The notes beneath the pieces were generated by a model that did not search any database, had not been told where the DNA came from, and saw only the letters and a list, made by a program, of their open reading frames with translations. A DNA stretch of 64,000 nucleotides from NCBI RefSeq assembly GCF_047495495.1, contig NZ_CP179930.1:806001-870000 (forward strand), read 5' to 3'. The DNA comes from Zymobacter sp047495495 (GTDB lineage Bacteria; Pseudomonadota; Gammaproteobacteria; Pseudomonadales; Halomonadaceae). Positions 1-9,771 of the stretch are shown in pieces. Positions within the stretch are counted from its first letter, which is position 1. The number at the start of each line of letters is the position of its first letter. Both the position numbers and the translations under genes were made by a program.

Positions 1-1
1 G

Positions 2-415
2 CAGCAGGCGCTGTTGGATACCAACGCGGCCAAACAGTCCATGAACCAGCTGAAGAACAAGCTGGGCAACCGTCCGCAGCAGCTCCAGACGATGGGCCAA
101 GAGCTCCAGCAGATGCAGCAGCGTTTGCAGCGTGACGGTGCCACCCTGTCTGACTCTGCACGTAACCAGCAGATGCAGCAGTTCCAGACCAAAGGTGCGG
201 AATTCCAGAAACTTCGCGCTCAGCTCGAAGAAGAGCGTCAGACCCAGGAAGATCAGTTCCTGCGTTCCGCGCGTCCGCGTCTTGACGCTGCCATCAAGCA
301 GGTCGTTCAGCGTCACGGTGTGAAAGTCCTCGTTGACCGTACCGGTGTCATCTATGCCGACGACGCACTGGATCTGACCGGCGAAGTCACACAGGCGTAC
401 AACGCCGCCAAATGA
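2..415 (+). CDS. skp: Periplasmic chaperone Skp/OmpH, 3' part
   Basis: The gene enters from the left edge already in frame, so only the C-terminal ~137 residues are present. The protein is very Gln-rich and strongly helical (coiled-coil heptads over most of the fragment), then ends in a beta-type tail with 'VLVDRTGVIYAD', as in Skp/OmpH. Skp is a trimeric periplasmic holdase that guards unfolded outer-membrane proteins on the way to BamA. lpxD follows, which is the usual bamA-skp-lpxD-fabZ-lpxA-lpxB order. A TTG at 14 is an internal codon, not the start. Confidence 0.93.
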   Translation, partial: QQALLDTNAAKQSMNQLKNKLGNRPQQLQTMGQELQQMQQRLQRDGATLSDSARNQQMQQFQTKGAEFQKLRAQLEEERQTQEDQFLRSARPRLDAAIKQVVQRHGVKVLVDRTGVIYADDALDLTGEVTQAYNAAK

Positions 416-425
416 TGATTCCTGT

Positions 426-454
426 GGTCGGAAGGGCATGCCACCTTTCCGACC
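426..454 (+). other. Intercistronic hairpin between skp and lpxD
   Basis: GGTCGGAAGG pairs with CCTTTCCGACC (one bulged T) across a short loop. No U-tract follows, so it is more likely an RNA-stability or processing hairpin inside the operon than a full terminator. Confidence 0.45.
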
Positions 455-469
455 CTGTCACGGATAGCC

Positions 470-1498
470 ATGAATACGATTGCCAAGCACGGCTACACGT
501 TGAATGAACTGGCCGAACGCGTGGGAGCGACCGTATCCGGAAACGGAGACGCGCTGATCACCGGACTGGCCACCCTTCATGATGCGGGCCCCGAAGATCT
601 GGCCTTTCTGGCCAACCCCTCTTACCTGCGCTTCCTGCAAGATACTCATGCAGGGGGTGTTTTGATCCGCGAAGAGCATAAAGATGCCTGTCCAGTGCCC
701 GCACTGGTGCTCAAGGATCCTTATCTCGGCTATGCCATGCTATCGCAGCTTTTCGATCCGATGGCTATGAAGCAAGCGCCCACTGTTCATGAAACTGCCG
801 TAATTGCCGATACAGCGACTATCGGTGAGCGTGTATCCATTGGGCCGCATGTCCATGTCGGTGCCCATGTAACCGTCGAAGACGATGTTGTTATCGACGC
901 TGGCGTGGCCATCGGCGATGCCTGCATCGTCGGCAAGGGATCGCACCTCTATCCGAATGTCACGCTGTATCATGGCGTTACGCTTGGCGAACGTTGCATC
1001 ATCCACAGCAGCGCGGTACTCGGCGGTGACGGTTTCGGCTTTGCCTTCAACGGTAAAGGCTGGACCAAAATCGCGCAGATCGGTGGTGTTCGTCTGGGCG
1101 ATGACGTCGAAGTCGGAAGCTGCTCCAGCATCGACCGTGGTGCGCTCGGCGATACGATCATCGGCAACGATGTCAAGATCGACAGCCAAGTGCAGATTGC
1201 CCATAACGTCCAGATTGGCGATCATAGCGCGCTGGCGGGTTGTGTCGGCATCGCTGGGTCGACCAAGATCGGTCGCGGCTGTCTGCTGGGCGGTGGTGTC
1301 GGTGTTGCGGGTCACCTCGAGATCGCCGATCGCGTTCAGATTACCGGTATGAGCCTGATCACCAACTCGATTCACTCGGCAGGTGTATACTCCTCGGGTA
1401 CCGGCGCGATGCCGAATGCCCAGTGGCGTAAGAATGCCGTTCGATTCAAGCAGCTGGACGAGATGGCACGCCGTCTTTCTCGACTCGAAAAGCGCTGA
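470..1498 (+). CDS. lpxD: UDP-3-O-acylglucosamine N-acyltransferase LpxD
   Basis: LpxD adds the second (N-linked) hydroxyacyl chain to UDP-3-O-acyl-glucosamine, the third step of lipid A synthesis, in the cytoplasm. The 342-residue length is normal. An N-terminal uridine-binding domain (about 1-100) precedes a long left-handed beta-helix of hexapeptide repeats ([IV]G-type triplets, about 105-310), with the catalytic His in the 'QIAHNVQIG' stretch, and a C-terminal helix ends the protein. It sits between skp and fabZ, as expected. The shorter lpxA at 2053 is its paralogue. Confidence 0.97.
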   Translation: MNTIAKHGYTLNELAERVGATVSGNGDALITGLATLHDAGPEDLAFLANPSYLRFLQDTHAGGVLIREEHKDACPVPALVLKDPYLGYAMLSQLFDPMAMKQAPTVHETAVIADTATIGERVSIGPHVHVGAHVTVEDDVVIDAGVAIGDACIVGKGSHLYPNVTLYHGVTLGERCIIHSSAVLGGDGFGFAFNGKGWTKIAQIGGVRLGDDVEVGSCSSIDRGALGDTIIGNDVKIDSQVQIAHNVQIGDHSALAGCVGIAGSTKIGRGCLLGGGVGVAGHLEIADRVQITGMSLITNSIHSAGVYSSGTGAMPNAQWRKNAVRFKQLDEMARRLSRLEKR

Positions 1499-1612
1499 TA
1501 TTCGGAGAGTGTCTTGGCCCGCAAGGTTGCATCGGGCCAATACGCACTATATAAAGCCTGCCTGGTCGCAGGCATTTTAATTTTCAGAGGCCGTGCCTCA
1601 GAGGTTGACTAC

Positions 1613-2056
1613 ATGGTCATGGGTATCAAGGAAATTCAGGAGTACCTGCCGCATCGCTTCCCGTTCCTCCTCGTGGATCGAGTAGTGGAACTTGAACTGG
1701 GCAAGTACATCAGAGCTTACAAGAACGTTAGCTACAACGAACCGTTCTTCACCGGTCACTTCCCGGATCATCCCATCATGCCGGGTGTACTGATCACCGA
1801 AGCGCTGGCACAAGCGGCCGGTATCCTCGGGTTCAAGACGGTCAACAAGCTGCCGCGTGATGGCTACATCTATTACTACGTCGGCAGCAACAACGTGCGC
1901 CTGAAGCGTCCGGTCTACCCGGGTGATCGTCTGTACCTAGAAGCTCACATGGACAAGTCCAAGCGTGGCATCTGGAAGTTCACTTGCCGTGCCTATGTCG
2001 ACGACGAGCTTGCCTGTGAAGCCGACATCATCTGTGCTGAGAGGAAGATCGCTTGA
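1613..2056 (+). CDS. fabZ: 3-hydroxyacyl-ACP dehydratase FabZ
   Basis: Hot-dog-fold dehydratase of type II fatty acid synthesis; it turns 3-hydroxyacyl-ACP into trans-2-enoyl-ACP. The catalytic His lies in 'HFPDHPIMPG' and the Glu in the following 'VLITEALAQAAG' helix; 'PHRFPFLLVDRV' is the family N-terminus. The open frame extends back to 1514, but the ATG at 1613 gives the standard 147 residues and has GAGG 8 bases upstream, so it is preferred. The stop overlaps the TTG start of lpxA (TTGA), which suggests translational coupling. Confidence 0.96.
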   Translation: MVMGIKEIQEYLPHRFPFLLVDRVVELELGKYIRAYKNVSYNEPFFTGHFPDHPIMPGVLITEALAQAAGILGFKTVNKLPRDGYIYYYVGSNNVRLKRPVYPGDRLYLEAHMDKSKRGIWKFTCRAYVDDELACEADIICAERKIA

Positions 2057-2820
2057 TCCACCCGACTGCTATCATCGACCCTGAAGCGCGGGTCGCCGAT
2101 GACGTCGAAATCGGGCCTTATAGCGTTATCGGGCCTGATGTCGTCATCGGACCGGGGTGTGTCATTGCACCCCACGTCGTCATCAAGGGTTCCACGATCA
2201 TCGGTGCGCGCAATCGTATCTTCCAGTTCGCCACTATCGGTGAGGACTGCCAAGATCTGAAATATCACGGTGAAAAGACGTATCTCGAGATTGGTGATGA
2301 GAATACGTTCCGTGAAGGCGTTACCGTGCACCGAGGTACGGTTCAGGATCAGGCGCTGACGCGTATCGGTAGCCACAACCTGTTCATGGCCTACTCGCAC
2401 GTAGCACACGACTGCGTTATCGGCGATCACTGCATCATGGCCAACCAAGCCACACTGGGCGGGCACGTCACCATTGGTGATCATGCCATCCTGGGCGGGC
2501 TGGCTGCCGTGCATCAGTTCTGTCACGTTGGTGCGCATGCCATGTGCGGCGGTGGCTCGATCATTACTAAGGACATTGCGTCCTTCGTCATGGTTAATGG
2601 CAACCCGGCTCATACGCACGGCATCAATGCGGAAGGGCTGCGTCGACGTGGGTTCTCCGCTGAAGCGATCAGCGCGCTGAAGGACGCCTACAAGCGCGTC
2701 TTCCGTGGCAAGCAAACGCTCAGCGAAGCGATTGCCGAGCTGCAGAAGGAAGAGACCCTGCCGGAAGTCGATATGTTCATCGACTCACTGGTATCGTCTA
2801 CTCGAGGCCTTACACGCTGA
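2053..2820 (+). CDS. lpxA: UDP-GlcNAc acyltransferase LpxA
   Basis: First enzyme of lipid A synthesis; it transfers 3-hydroxyacyl from ACP to UDP-GlcNAc. The 255 residues begin 'IHPTAIIDP', continue with a left-handed beta-helix of hexapeptide repeats to about residue 185, and end in a helical domain. The catalytic His is in 'SHVAHDCVIG'. The start is a TTG that overlaps the fabZ stop codon by four bases. No better ATG exists near it, and the family N-terminus aligns at this codon. About 200 bases separate it from lpxB. Confidence 0.96.
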   Translation: MIHPTAIIDPEARVADDVEIGPYSVIGPDVVIGPGCVIAPHVVIKGSTIIGARNRIFQFATIGEDCQDLKYHGEKTYLEIGDENTFREGVTVHRGTVQDQALTRIGSHNLFMAYSHVAHDCVIGDHCIMANQATLGGHVTIGDHAILGGLAAVHQFCHVGAHAMCGGGSIITKDIASFVMVNGNPAHTHGINAEGLRRRGFSAEAISALKDAYKRVFRGKQTLSEAIAELQKEETLPEVDMFIDSLVSSTRGLTR

Positions 2821-3026
2821 TACCCTCTATCGGCGTGCAGGACATACCGTCAGCACTGCTGGCGAAGGGTTTCCCGTTGCGTTCATGGAACACTGCCTGC
2901 GCTTCCATGCCGCTTCGGTGACCCTGTCTCAATGATCGGCCGTACAGACACGCCAGCCAGCAGGGCACGGCTCGCGCGACTGTGATCGGATCGTCCCGCC
3001 TATTCTCCGGTACGGTGACCCTACCC

Positions 3027-4196
3027 ATGACTCAGACCGTTGCTCCCGCGCCGCTCAAGGTGTTCGTCGTTGCGGGCGAACTCTCGGGCGATATCCTTGG
3101 CGGTGGCTTGCTGCACGCGCTCAAAGCACGCTATCCACAGATTGCCTTCAAAGGCATTGGTGGCCCCCGCATGATCGCTGAGGGCATGGAGAGTCTCTTT
3201 CCGCTGGAAACGCTGTCCGTGATGGGGCTGGTCGAGGTGGTGCGCCATCTGCCGCGGCTTTTCAGCGTGCGGCGTCAGCTGCGCGAGGCTGCTCTGGCAT
3301 GGGGGGCTGATATCATGATCGGTATCGACGCGCCGGACTTTACGCTTGGGTTAGAGCGGCAGCTACGCGATCGCGGCATGCATACGTTGCACTATGTCAG
3401 TCCCTCGGTGTGGGCATGGCGACAGGGGCGCATCAAGGGCATCAAGGCTTCGGCCGAGCACATGTTGACGCTACTGCCTTTCGAAGCCGATTTTTATCGC
3501 CAGCATCGAATGCCCGTCACTTTTGTGGGGCACCCACTGGCCGATACGTTGCCTGTAGAAGATGACCAGGCGGCCGCGCGCCGGACACTGGCGCTTGCCG
3601 ATGAGGCTAAGGTGCTGGCGATCCTGCCGGGCTCGCGGCGCAGTGAAGTGGCGAGCATGCTCCCCGTCTTCCTAGAAACGGTGCCATTGCTGTTGGCGGA
3701 TCAGCCTCAGCTGTCGATCGTCATTCCTGCAGCCACGCCTGCTCGTCACGACGAAATCAGAGCGTTGCTGGCACAGGCCGATCCCGCGGTGGCGGCTGCC
3801 ATTGTCGTGACGGCCGAACCGGCGGCGACGGTCATGACGGCGGCCAATGCTGTATTGCTTACGTCAGGAACGGCGGCGCTTGAGGCTATGCTCTGTCATC
3901 GTCCGATGGTGGTGGCCTATCGTATGCCGTGGCTGACGCACGCCATCGCGAAGCGAATGGTGAAGACGCGCTGGATTTCACTGCCCAACCTGATCGCGCA
4001 GGACGATATGATTCCCGAGCTGATTCAGGATGAGGTCACGCCCGAACGGCTGCATGACACCCTGAGACCTTTGCTCCATCAGGACAATGCTGCGATCATG
4101 ACGCGCTTCCGGCAGCTGCACGCGCAGTTGGCATGCCATGCCAGTGAGCGTGCAGCCGATGCCGTGCTGTCACTCGTTCAGAATTCGCCTGATTGA
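3027..4196 (+). CDS. lpxB: Lipid A disaccharide synthase LpxB
   Basis: Peripheral-membrane GT19 glycosyltransferase; it joins UDP-diacylglucosamine and lipid X into the lipid A disaccharide. It begins 'VFVVAGELSGD', the family signature near the N-terminus, and carries 'PGSRRSEV' in the donor domain plus the 'TSGTAALEAML' sugar-nucleotide motif. From the ATG at 3027 it has 389 residues, close to the family length; an upstream start at 2982 would add 15 unrelated residues. The stop overlaps a possible TTG of the next frame, so it is probably co-transcribed with rnhB. Confidence 0.95.
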   Translation: MTQTVAPAPLKVFVVAGELSGDILGGGLLHALKARYPQIAFKGIGGPRMIAEGMESLFPLETLSVMGLVEVVRHLPRLFSVRRQLREAALAWGADIMIGIDAPDFTLGLERQLRDRGMHTLHYVSPSVWAWRQGRIKGIKASAEHMLTLLPFEADFYRQHRMPVTFVGHPLADTLPVEDDQAAARRTLALADEAKVLAILPGSRRSEVASMLPVFLETVPLLLADQPQLSIVIPAATPARHDEIRALLAQADPAVAAAIVVTAEPAATVMTAANAVLLTSGTAALEAMLCHRPMVVAYRMPWLTHAIAKRMVKTRWISLPNLIAQDDMIPELIQDEVTPERLHDTLRPLLHQDNAAIMTRFRQLHAQLACHASERAADAVLSLVQNSPD

Positions 4197-4240
4197 CCGT
4201 AGTCGTGCTTGCCACGGCTGCCAGTAAAGGACTGTTGCTC

Positions 4241-4900
4241 ATGACCGTACGTTCCTCTTCAACGCGCTCCCGCTCTCGTGCCGCCAAAGGTGCTCCTAAA
4301 GAGTGGCCGCCACTCGTCATCGAGTACGATGGCATGTTGCTGGCTGGTGTGGATGAAGTAGGGCGAGGGCCGTTGATTGGCAATGTCGTAACGGCCGCCG
4401 TAATTCTGGACCCCTCGCGTCCCATTGACGGGCTGACCGACTCCAAGGCGCTGTCGGCCAAGAAGCGCGAGACACTGGACGTACTGATCCGCGAGCGAGC
4501 GCTGGCCTGGGCGATCGGCAGTGCCTCACCGCAAGAGATCGACGAGCTCAATATCTATCATGCGACGCATCTGGCCATGCGGCGCGCCATTGACGCGCTG
4601 GCTCCGGCCGCCGAATACCTACTGGTTGACGGCAACCGTCTGCCGGGGCACCCGTTGCCGGGGCAAGCGGTAGTCAAGGGCGATGCACGTCATCCCGCCA
4701 TCGGCGCCGCTTCCATTCTGGCCAAGGTGGCACGTGATGCGGAAATGGTCGCGCTGGATGCGCAATACCCCGAATATGGTTTTGCTCGCCACAAGGGCTA
4801 TCCAACGCGCGAGCATCTGGCCATGTTGGAAAAACTGGGGCCTCTGCCCGAACATCGCCGTTCCTTCGGCCCCGTACAGCGTCAGCTATCCTTGCTGTGA
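4241..4900 (+). CDS. rnhB: Ribonuclease HII
   Basis: Cleaves RNA in RNA-DNA hybrids and at single embedded ribonucleotides. 'GVDEVGRGPL' carries the first two acidic metal ligands; further conserved motifs are 'TDSKALS', 'VDGNR' and 'ASILAKVARD'. The frame opens with a TTG at 4193 that overlaps the lpxB stop, but the ATG at 4241 has AAAGGA 9 bases upstream and gives 219 residues, so it is used here. The N-terminal ~25 residues are a basic, Ser-rich extension relative to the E. coli protein. Confidence 0.95.
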   Translation: MTVRSSSTRSRSRAAKGAPKEWPPLVIEYDGMLLAGVDEVGRGPLIGNVVTAAVILDPSRPIDGLTDSKALSAKKRETLDVLIRERALAWAIGSASPQEIDELNIYHATHLAMRRAIDALAPAAEYLLVDGNRLPGHPLPGQAVVKGDARHPAIGAASILAKVARDAEMVALDAQYPEYGFARHKGYPTREHLAMLEKLGPLPEHRRSFGPVQRQLSLL

Positions 4901-5039
4901 GGCGTGAGGCTTCTGGAATGATGCCGGAAGTCTGCACCTTTCAGCTGCGATTCCCTGCCATGATGTGTGTTGCATATCACGGCGAGTGATCCCTTCTGCA
5001 TGAAGGACGATCACCTCTGTTTCTTCTTCGAGAGTTGCC

Positions 5040-8000
5040 ATGACGACGCCTTTCGTACATCTGCGCGTACATACCGAATATTCTCTGGTGGACGGTCTGG
5101 TACGGCTTAAGCCGCTGACCAAGACCGTTACCGAAATGGGCATGCCCGCACAGTGCATTACCGACGAAACCAACCTGTTTGCGCTGGTCAAAGGCTATAA
5201 AGCGGCACAGGGGGCCGGTATCAAGCCGGTAGTGGGCAGCGACCTGTGGATGATCAACCCGCAGGATGAAGAGCACCCGTACCGCCTGACACTGCTCGCC
5301 ATGAACGCGGAAGGGTATAAGAACCTGACCGAGTTGATTTCCCGCGGGTGGCAGCATGGGCAGGTCAAAGGCGTACCGCTGCTGCACAAAGAGTGGATCT
5401 TCGAAGCTTCCGAAGGCCTTATCGCCCTGTCCGGTGCGCGAGAGGGCGAAATCGGGCGCTTCTTGCTGGCGGATCATGCTGAAATGGCGCGTACGCTGTT
5501 GGCGGAATGGCAGCGCTTCTTCCCTGATCGCTTCTATCTAGAGTTGCAGCGCACCGGTCGCCAGTACGATGAAGAGTGCGTGCACCTATCGGTCGCTCTG
5601 GCAGCTGAAACCGGCACCCCCGTAGTAGCAACCAACGATGTGCGCTTCTTGAAGCGCGAAGATTTTTGGGCGCACGAAACGCGCGTCTCTGTCGGGGAAG
5701 GGCGGGCGCTCAACGATCCGCGCCGTGAACAGCGCTATACCGAAGAGCAGTATCTGAAATCGCCTGCTGAAATGGCTGAGCTGTTCGATGACATCCCCGA
5801 GGCGCTCGAGAACACGGTCATGATTGCAGCACGCTGCAACGTCGACCTGCGCTTGGGTACCTACTTCCTGCCGGAATACCCCATTCCTGATGGTCTTAGC
5901 ATTGAAGAGTTCTTCAACAAGCTGTCCCATGAAGGTCTGACCAAACGCTTGGAGCTGCTGTTCGAGGGTCCGAATGCTATTTATCGTGAGCGCAGCCGCG
6001 AGGAGGAAGAACCCAAGTACCGCGAACGTCTGGAGTTCGAGCTTCAGATCATCAACCAGATGGGGTTCCCCGGTTACTTCCTCATCGTCATGGACTTCAT
6101 CCGTTGGGCCAAGCAGAACGGGATTCCCGTTGGGCCTGGGCGTGGTTCCGGTGCGGGTTCGCTTGTCGCGTATTCGCTTGAGATCACCGACCTTGATCCA
6201 CTCGAATACGACCTGCTGTTCGAGCGCTTCCTGAACCCTGAGCGTGTTTCCATGCCCGACTTTGACGTCGACTTCTGCATGGAAAAACGCGACCGCGTTA
6301 TCGACTACGTGGCCGACACCTACGGTCGCGATGCGGTATCGCAGATCGTGACCTTCGGTACCATGGCCGCTAAGGCCGTAGTGCGCGATGTGGCGCGTGC
6401 GCAGGGCAAGCCGTACTCGCTTGGGGATCGTCTGTCCAAGATGATTCCGTTCGAGGTGGGCATGACGCTGGCCAAGGCCTGGGAACAGGAAGAGCCGCTG
6501 CGCGATTACGTCGAGAGCGACGAAGAAGCGGCCGAAATCTGGGAGATGGCGCTCAAACTGGAAGGGATCACGCGTGGTACCGGTAAACACGCTGGGGGCG
6601 TGGTGATCGCGCCGACCAAGCTGACCGACTTCTCGCCGCTGCTGTGCGATGAAGACGGCTCGGGATTGGTCGTCCAGTTCGACAAGAACGACGTTGAAGA
6701 GGCCGGGCTGGTCAAATTCGACTTCTTGGGGTTGCGTACCCTGACCATCATCGACTGGGCGCTTCAGTGGGTGGATAAGGAACGTGCCCGCAGCGGCCAA
6801 GGTCCGCTGGATATTGCCACTATCCCGCTGGATGACCGCGAAACGTTCAGCCTGCTGCAGCGTGCGGAAACCACCGCCGTATTCCAGCTTGAATCGCGCG
6901 GGATGAAAGAGCTGATCAAGCGTCTGAAACCTGACTCGCTTGAAGACATGATCGCCCTTGTGGCGCTGTTCCGCCCCGGCCCCTTGCAGTCCGGCATGGT
7001 GGACGACTTCATCAACCGTAAGCACGGGCGGGCCGAGCTTTCTTACCCGCACCCCGACTACCAGCATGAGTGGCTGAAACCGGTACTGGAGCCGACCTAT
7101 GGCATCATCCTGTATCAGGAGCAAGTCATGCAGATCGCGCAGGTGCTGGCCGGCTATACGCTGGGTCAGGCCGATATGCTGCGCCGCGCGATGGGTAAGA
7201 AGAAGCCGGAAGAGATGGCCAAGCAGCGGTCCGGCTTTATGGAAGGGTGTGCGAACAACGGTATCGACAAGGATCTTGCCGGTAACATCTTCGACCTTGT
7301 AGAAAAATTTGCCGGTTACGGGTTCAACAAATCGCACTCTGCTGCGTACGGTCTGGTCTCGTATCAGACGGCATGGCTGAAGACCCACTATCCAGCCTCG
7401 TTCATGGCGGCCGTTATCTCTACCGAAATGGACAACCTTGACAAGGTTGTGCCGTTGATCGAAGAGTGCCGACGCATGAAGCTTGAAGTGACGCCGCCGG
7501 ATGTAAACCGCGGCGAGTATCGCTTCAGTGTCAACGAGAAAGGGCAGGTGGTTTACGGGCTAGGGGCCATTCGTGGCGTCGGTGAAGGCCCGATCGAAGC
7601 GATCGTGGAAGCACGTCGTCAGGACGGTGATTTCATCGACCTGTTTGATTTTTGTCGCCGAGTCGATGGTAAACGCCTCAATAAGCGTACGCTGGAAGCA
7701 CTGATCCGTTCCGGCGCGTTGGATCAGCTAGGACCTTCTCGCGCGATACTGGCGGCGGCACTGGACGATGCGCTCAAGGCCGCTTCCCAGTCGCATGCCA
7801 ACCAGTCCATCGGCATCGACGATATGTTCGGTGACATGTTTGCTGCTGAAGAGAGTGAAACGGATAACTACGCGCAGTATCGCGATGTGCGCGAGTGGAC
7901 CGATCGCGAACGTCTGGGCGGCGAGAAAGATACGCTAGGCCTGTACCTGACCGGTCATCCGATCGACGAATATGAACCGGAACTGAAGCGCTTCGTCAGT

Positions 8001-8543
8001 ACGCGCATTAACGACCTGCGTCCTTCGCGCGAGCCCCAGCGGGTTGCGGGACTGGTGGTCGGCACGCGTACCATGAAGTCGCGCCGCGGCGATACGATCG
8101 CTTTTGTGACGCTGGATGACCGCACCGGGCGCATTGAAGTTTCGCTGTTCGGCGAGCTGTACGATCAAGTGCGAGCCAGCCTCAATGACTCACAGGTGAT
8201 GATCATCGAGGGCGATGTCAGCTCGGACGACTATAGTGGTGGTTTGAGGCTGCGCGGCAAGGAAATCACCATGATGGTGGATGCTCGCAAGCGCTACGGC
8301 GAGGCCATTGAGGTCACGCTGGACACGCGTCGGCTGGACATTCATTTCCCGCGCCGCTTGAAGGAAGGTCTGCAACCGCACCTCGATCAAGAGGGGCTGC
8401 CCGTGCGTTTCAACTACCGCAACGAACAGGCCGGTGGTCTGATCGAACTCGGGGCGGAATGGCGGGTCTCACCGAGCGATGAACTGATGATCTCGCTCAA
8501 TGAACTTGAAGGACAGCGCGGTGTGCGCTTAACGTACCGGTAG
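5040..8543 (+). CDS. dnaE: DNA polymerase III alpha subunit
   Basis: Replicative C-family polymerase, 1167 residues, normal size. An N-terminal PHP domain starts 'FVHLRVHTEYS'. The palm carries the catalytic Asp residues in 'PDFDVDFCMEKR' (near 405-416), and 'GPGRGSGAGSLVAY' lies just before it. Fingers, a helix-hairpin-helix region, and a C-terminal OB-fold ('RTMKSRRGDTIAFVTLDDRTG') follow. It lies between rnhB and accA, as in many gammaproteobacteria. The ATG has a GAGAG-type ribosome site. Confidence 0.97.
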   Translation: MTTPFVHLRVHTEYSLVDGLVRLKPLTKTVTEMGMPAQCITDETNLFALVKGYKAAQGAGIKPVVGSDLWMINPQDEEHPYRLTLLAMNAEGYKNLTELISRGWQHGQVKGVPLLHKEWIFEASEGLIALSGAREGEIGRFLLADHAEMARTLLAEWQRFFPDRFYLELQRTGRQYDEECVHLSVALAAETGTPVVATNDVRFLKREDFWAHETRVSVGEGRALNDPRREQRYTEEQYLKSPAEMAELFDDIPEALENTVMIAARCNVDLRLGTYFLPEYPIPDGLSIEEFFNKLSHEGLTKRLELLFEGPNAIYRERSREEEEPKYRERLEFELQIINQMGFPGYFLIVMDFIRWAKQNGIPVGPGRGSGAGSLVAYSLEITDLDPLEYDLLFERFLNPERVSMPDFDVDFCMEKRDRVIDYVADTYGRDAVSQIVTFGTMAAKAVVRDVARAQGKPYSLGDRLSKMIPFEVGMTLAKAWEQEEPLRDYVESDEEAAEIWEMALKLEGITRGTGKHAGGVVIAPTKLTDFSPLLCDEDGSGLVVQFDKNDVEEAGLVKFDFLGLRTLTIIDWALQWVDKERARSGQGPLDIATIPLDDRETFSLLQRAETTAVFQLESRGMKELIKRLKPDSLEDMIALVALFRPGPLQSGMVDDFINRKHGRAELSYPHPDYQHEWLKPVLEPTYGIILYQEQVMQIAQVLAGYTLGQADMLRRAMGKKKPEEMAKQRSGFMEGCANNGIDKDLAGNIFDLVEKFAGYGFNKSHSAAYGLVSYQTAWLKTHYPASFMAAVISTEMDNLDKVVPLIEECRRMKLEVTPPDVNRGEYRFSVNEKGQVVYGLGAIRGVGEGPIEAIVEARRQDGDFIDLFDFCRRVDGKRLNKRTLEALIRSGALDQLGPSRAILAAALDDALKAASQSHANQSIGIDDMFGDMFAAEESETDNYAQYRDVREWTDRERLGGEKDTLGLYLTGHPIDEYEPELKRFVSTRINDLRPSREPQRVAGLVVGTRTMKSRRGDTIAFVTLDDRTGRIEVSLFGELYDQVRASLNDSQVMIIEGDVSSDDYSGGLRLRGKEITMMVDARKRYGEAIEVTLDTRRLDIHFPRRLKEGLQPHLDQEGLPVRFNYRNEQAGGLIELGAEWRVSPSDELMISLNELEGQRGVRLTYR

Positions 8544-8817
8544 AGTTTCTACTCTTGCACGTTTCGTTATGCGTGAGATAATGCCGTATATTGGAAACAG
8601 TGCGCTTTGTGGCATTCAGCCGTTATGGTGGCTGTTCACGCTACGTGGCAAGCGCCACTGTTGATTTACAAGATCGAGCATCTCGTGACGACCCCCGCAC
8701 TGCCGTACTGGCAGTTCTGCGACAAGGGCGATGCTCGCAAGGTCGGTGCCTGCCGTTTTTTGCGGTGTCATGAAGGCAGGTACCGTAGCCACTTTCAGAA
8801 GAGCCTTTTCACGCCTT

Positions 8818-9771
8818 ATGAATCCCAACTATCTGGATTTCGAACAGCCGATCGCCGAGCTGCAGGCCAAGATCGAAGAGCTGCGCCTGGTCGGTAACGA
8901 CAGCAAGATCAATATCAGCGAAGAAATCGCACGTCTGGAAGAGAAAAGTCTCAAACAGACCGAGCACATCTTCAGCGATCTGACGGCATGGCAGGTATGT
9001 CAGCTGTCCCGTCATCCGGATCGTCCCTATACGCTCGATTACATCGACGCCGTGTTCACCGAGTTTGATGAGCTTCACGGTGACCGTGCCTTTGCCGACG
9101 ACGATGCGCTGGTCGGTGGGGTCGCTCGCTTCGAAGACCGTCCCGTCATGATCATCGGCCATCAGAAAGGCCGTACGGTGAAAGAGAAGGTACGTCGCAA
9201 CTTTGGTATGCCGCGTCCTGAAGGCTATCGTAAGGCACTGCGCCTGATGGAAATGGCAGAACGCTTCCGCATGCCGATCTTCACCTTCATCGACACGCCA
9301 GGGGCGTATCCGGGTATCAATGCCGAAGAGCGTGGGCAGAGTGAAGCCATTGCGCGCAACCTGGCCGTCATGTCGCGCCTCAAAACGCCGATTATCTCCA
9401 CCGTTATCGGTGAAGGTGGGTCCGGTGGTGCGCTGGCTATCGGTGTCTGTGACGAGCTGATGATGCTGGAATACTCCACGTATACCACCATCTCGCCGGA
9501 AGGCTGTGCTTCCATCCTGTGGAAGAGCGCCGAGAAAGCACCCGAAGCGGCCGAAGCCATGGGTGTGTACGCTCGCCAGCTCAAGGAGCGTGGTCTGGTC
9601 GATACCATTATCGACGAGCCACTGGGTGGCGCTCATCGCAACCCAACCGTCATGGCACAGAACCTGCGCAAAGCGCTTAACCAGTCGCTGTCTCACCTTG
9701 AGGGGCTGAGCACTGAAGCGCTGCTGGAACGTCGCTTCAAGCGTCTGATGAGCTATGGCGCCATGTCCTGA
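8818..9771 (+). CDS. accA: Acetyl-CoA carboxylase carboxyltransferase alpha
   Basis: AccA and AccD form the carboxyltransferase that moves CO2 from biotin to acetyl-CoA, giving malonyl-CoA. The family N-terminus 'MNPNYLDFEQPIAEL' begins at 8818 and gives 317 residues; the frame is open back to 8731, but that extension matches nothing. 'GGSGGALAIG' forms part of the crotonase-fold oxyanion region. The 3' end overlaps tilS by 17 bases. The 274 bases before it hold no recognised gene and probably carry its promoter. Confidence 0.96.
   Translation: MNPNYLDFEQPIAELQAKIEELRLVGNDSKINISEEIARLEEKSLKQTEHIFSDLTAWQVCQLSRHPDRPYTLDYIDAVFTEFDELHGDRAFADDDALVGGVARFEDRPVMIIGHQKGRTVKEKVRRNFGMPRPEGYRKALRLMEMAERFRMPIFTFIDTPGAYPGINAEERGQSEAIARNLAVMSRLKTPIISTVIGEGGSGGALAIGVCDELMMLEYSTYTTISPEGCASILWKSAEKAPEAAEAMGVYARQLKERGLVDTIIDEPLGGAHRNPTVMAQNLRKALNQSLSHLEGLSTEALLERRFKRLMSYGAMS

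Noticed and set aside
5586..7388. 600-codon minus-strand open frame inside dnaE
   Set aside because: It is the antisense of a GC-rich conserved gene; dnaE is unambiguous, and the antisense protein has no family character. The same applies to the 754-codon frame opposite metE and the long frames opposite gltB.
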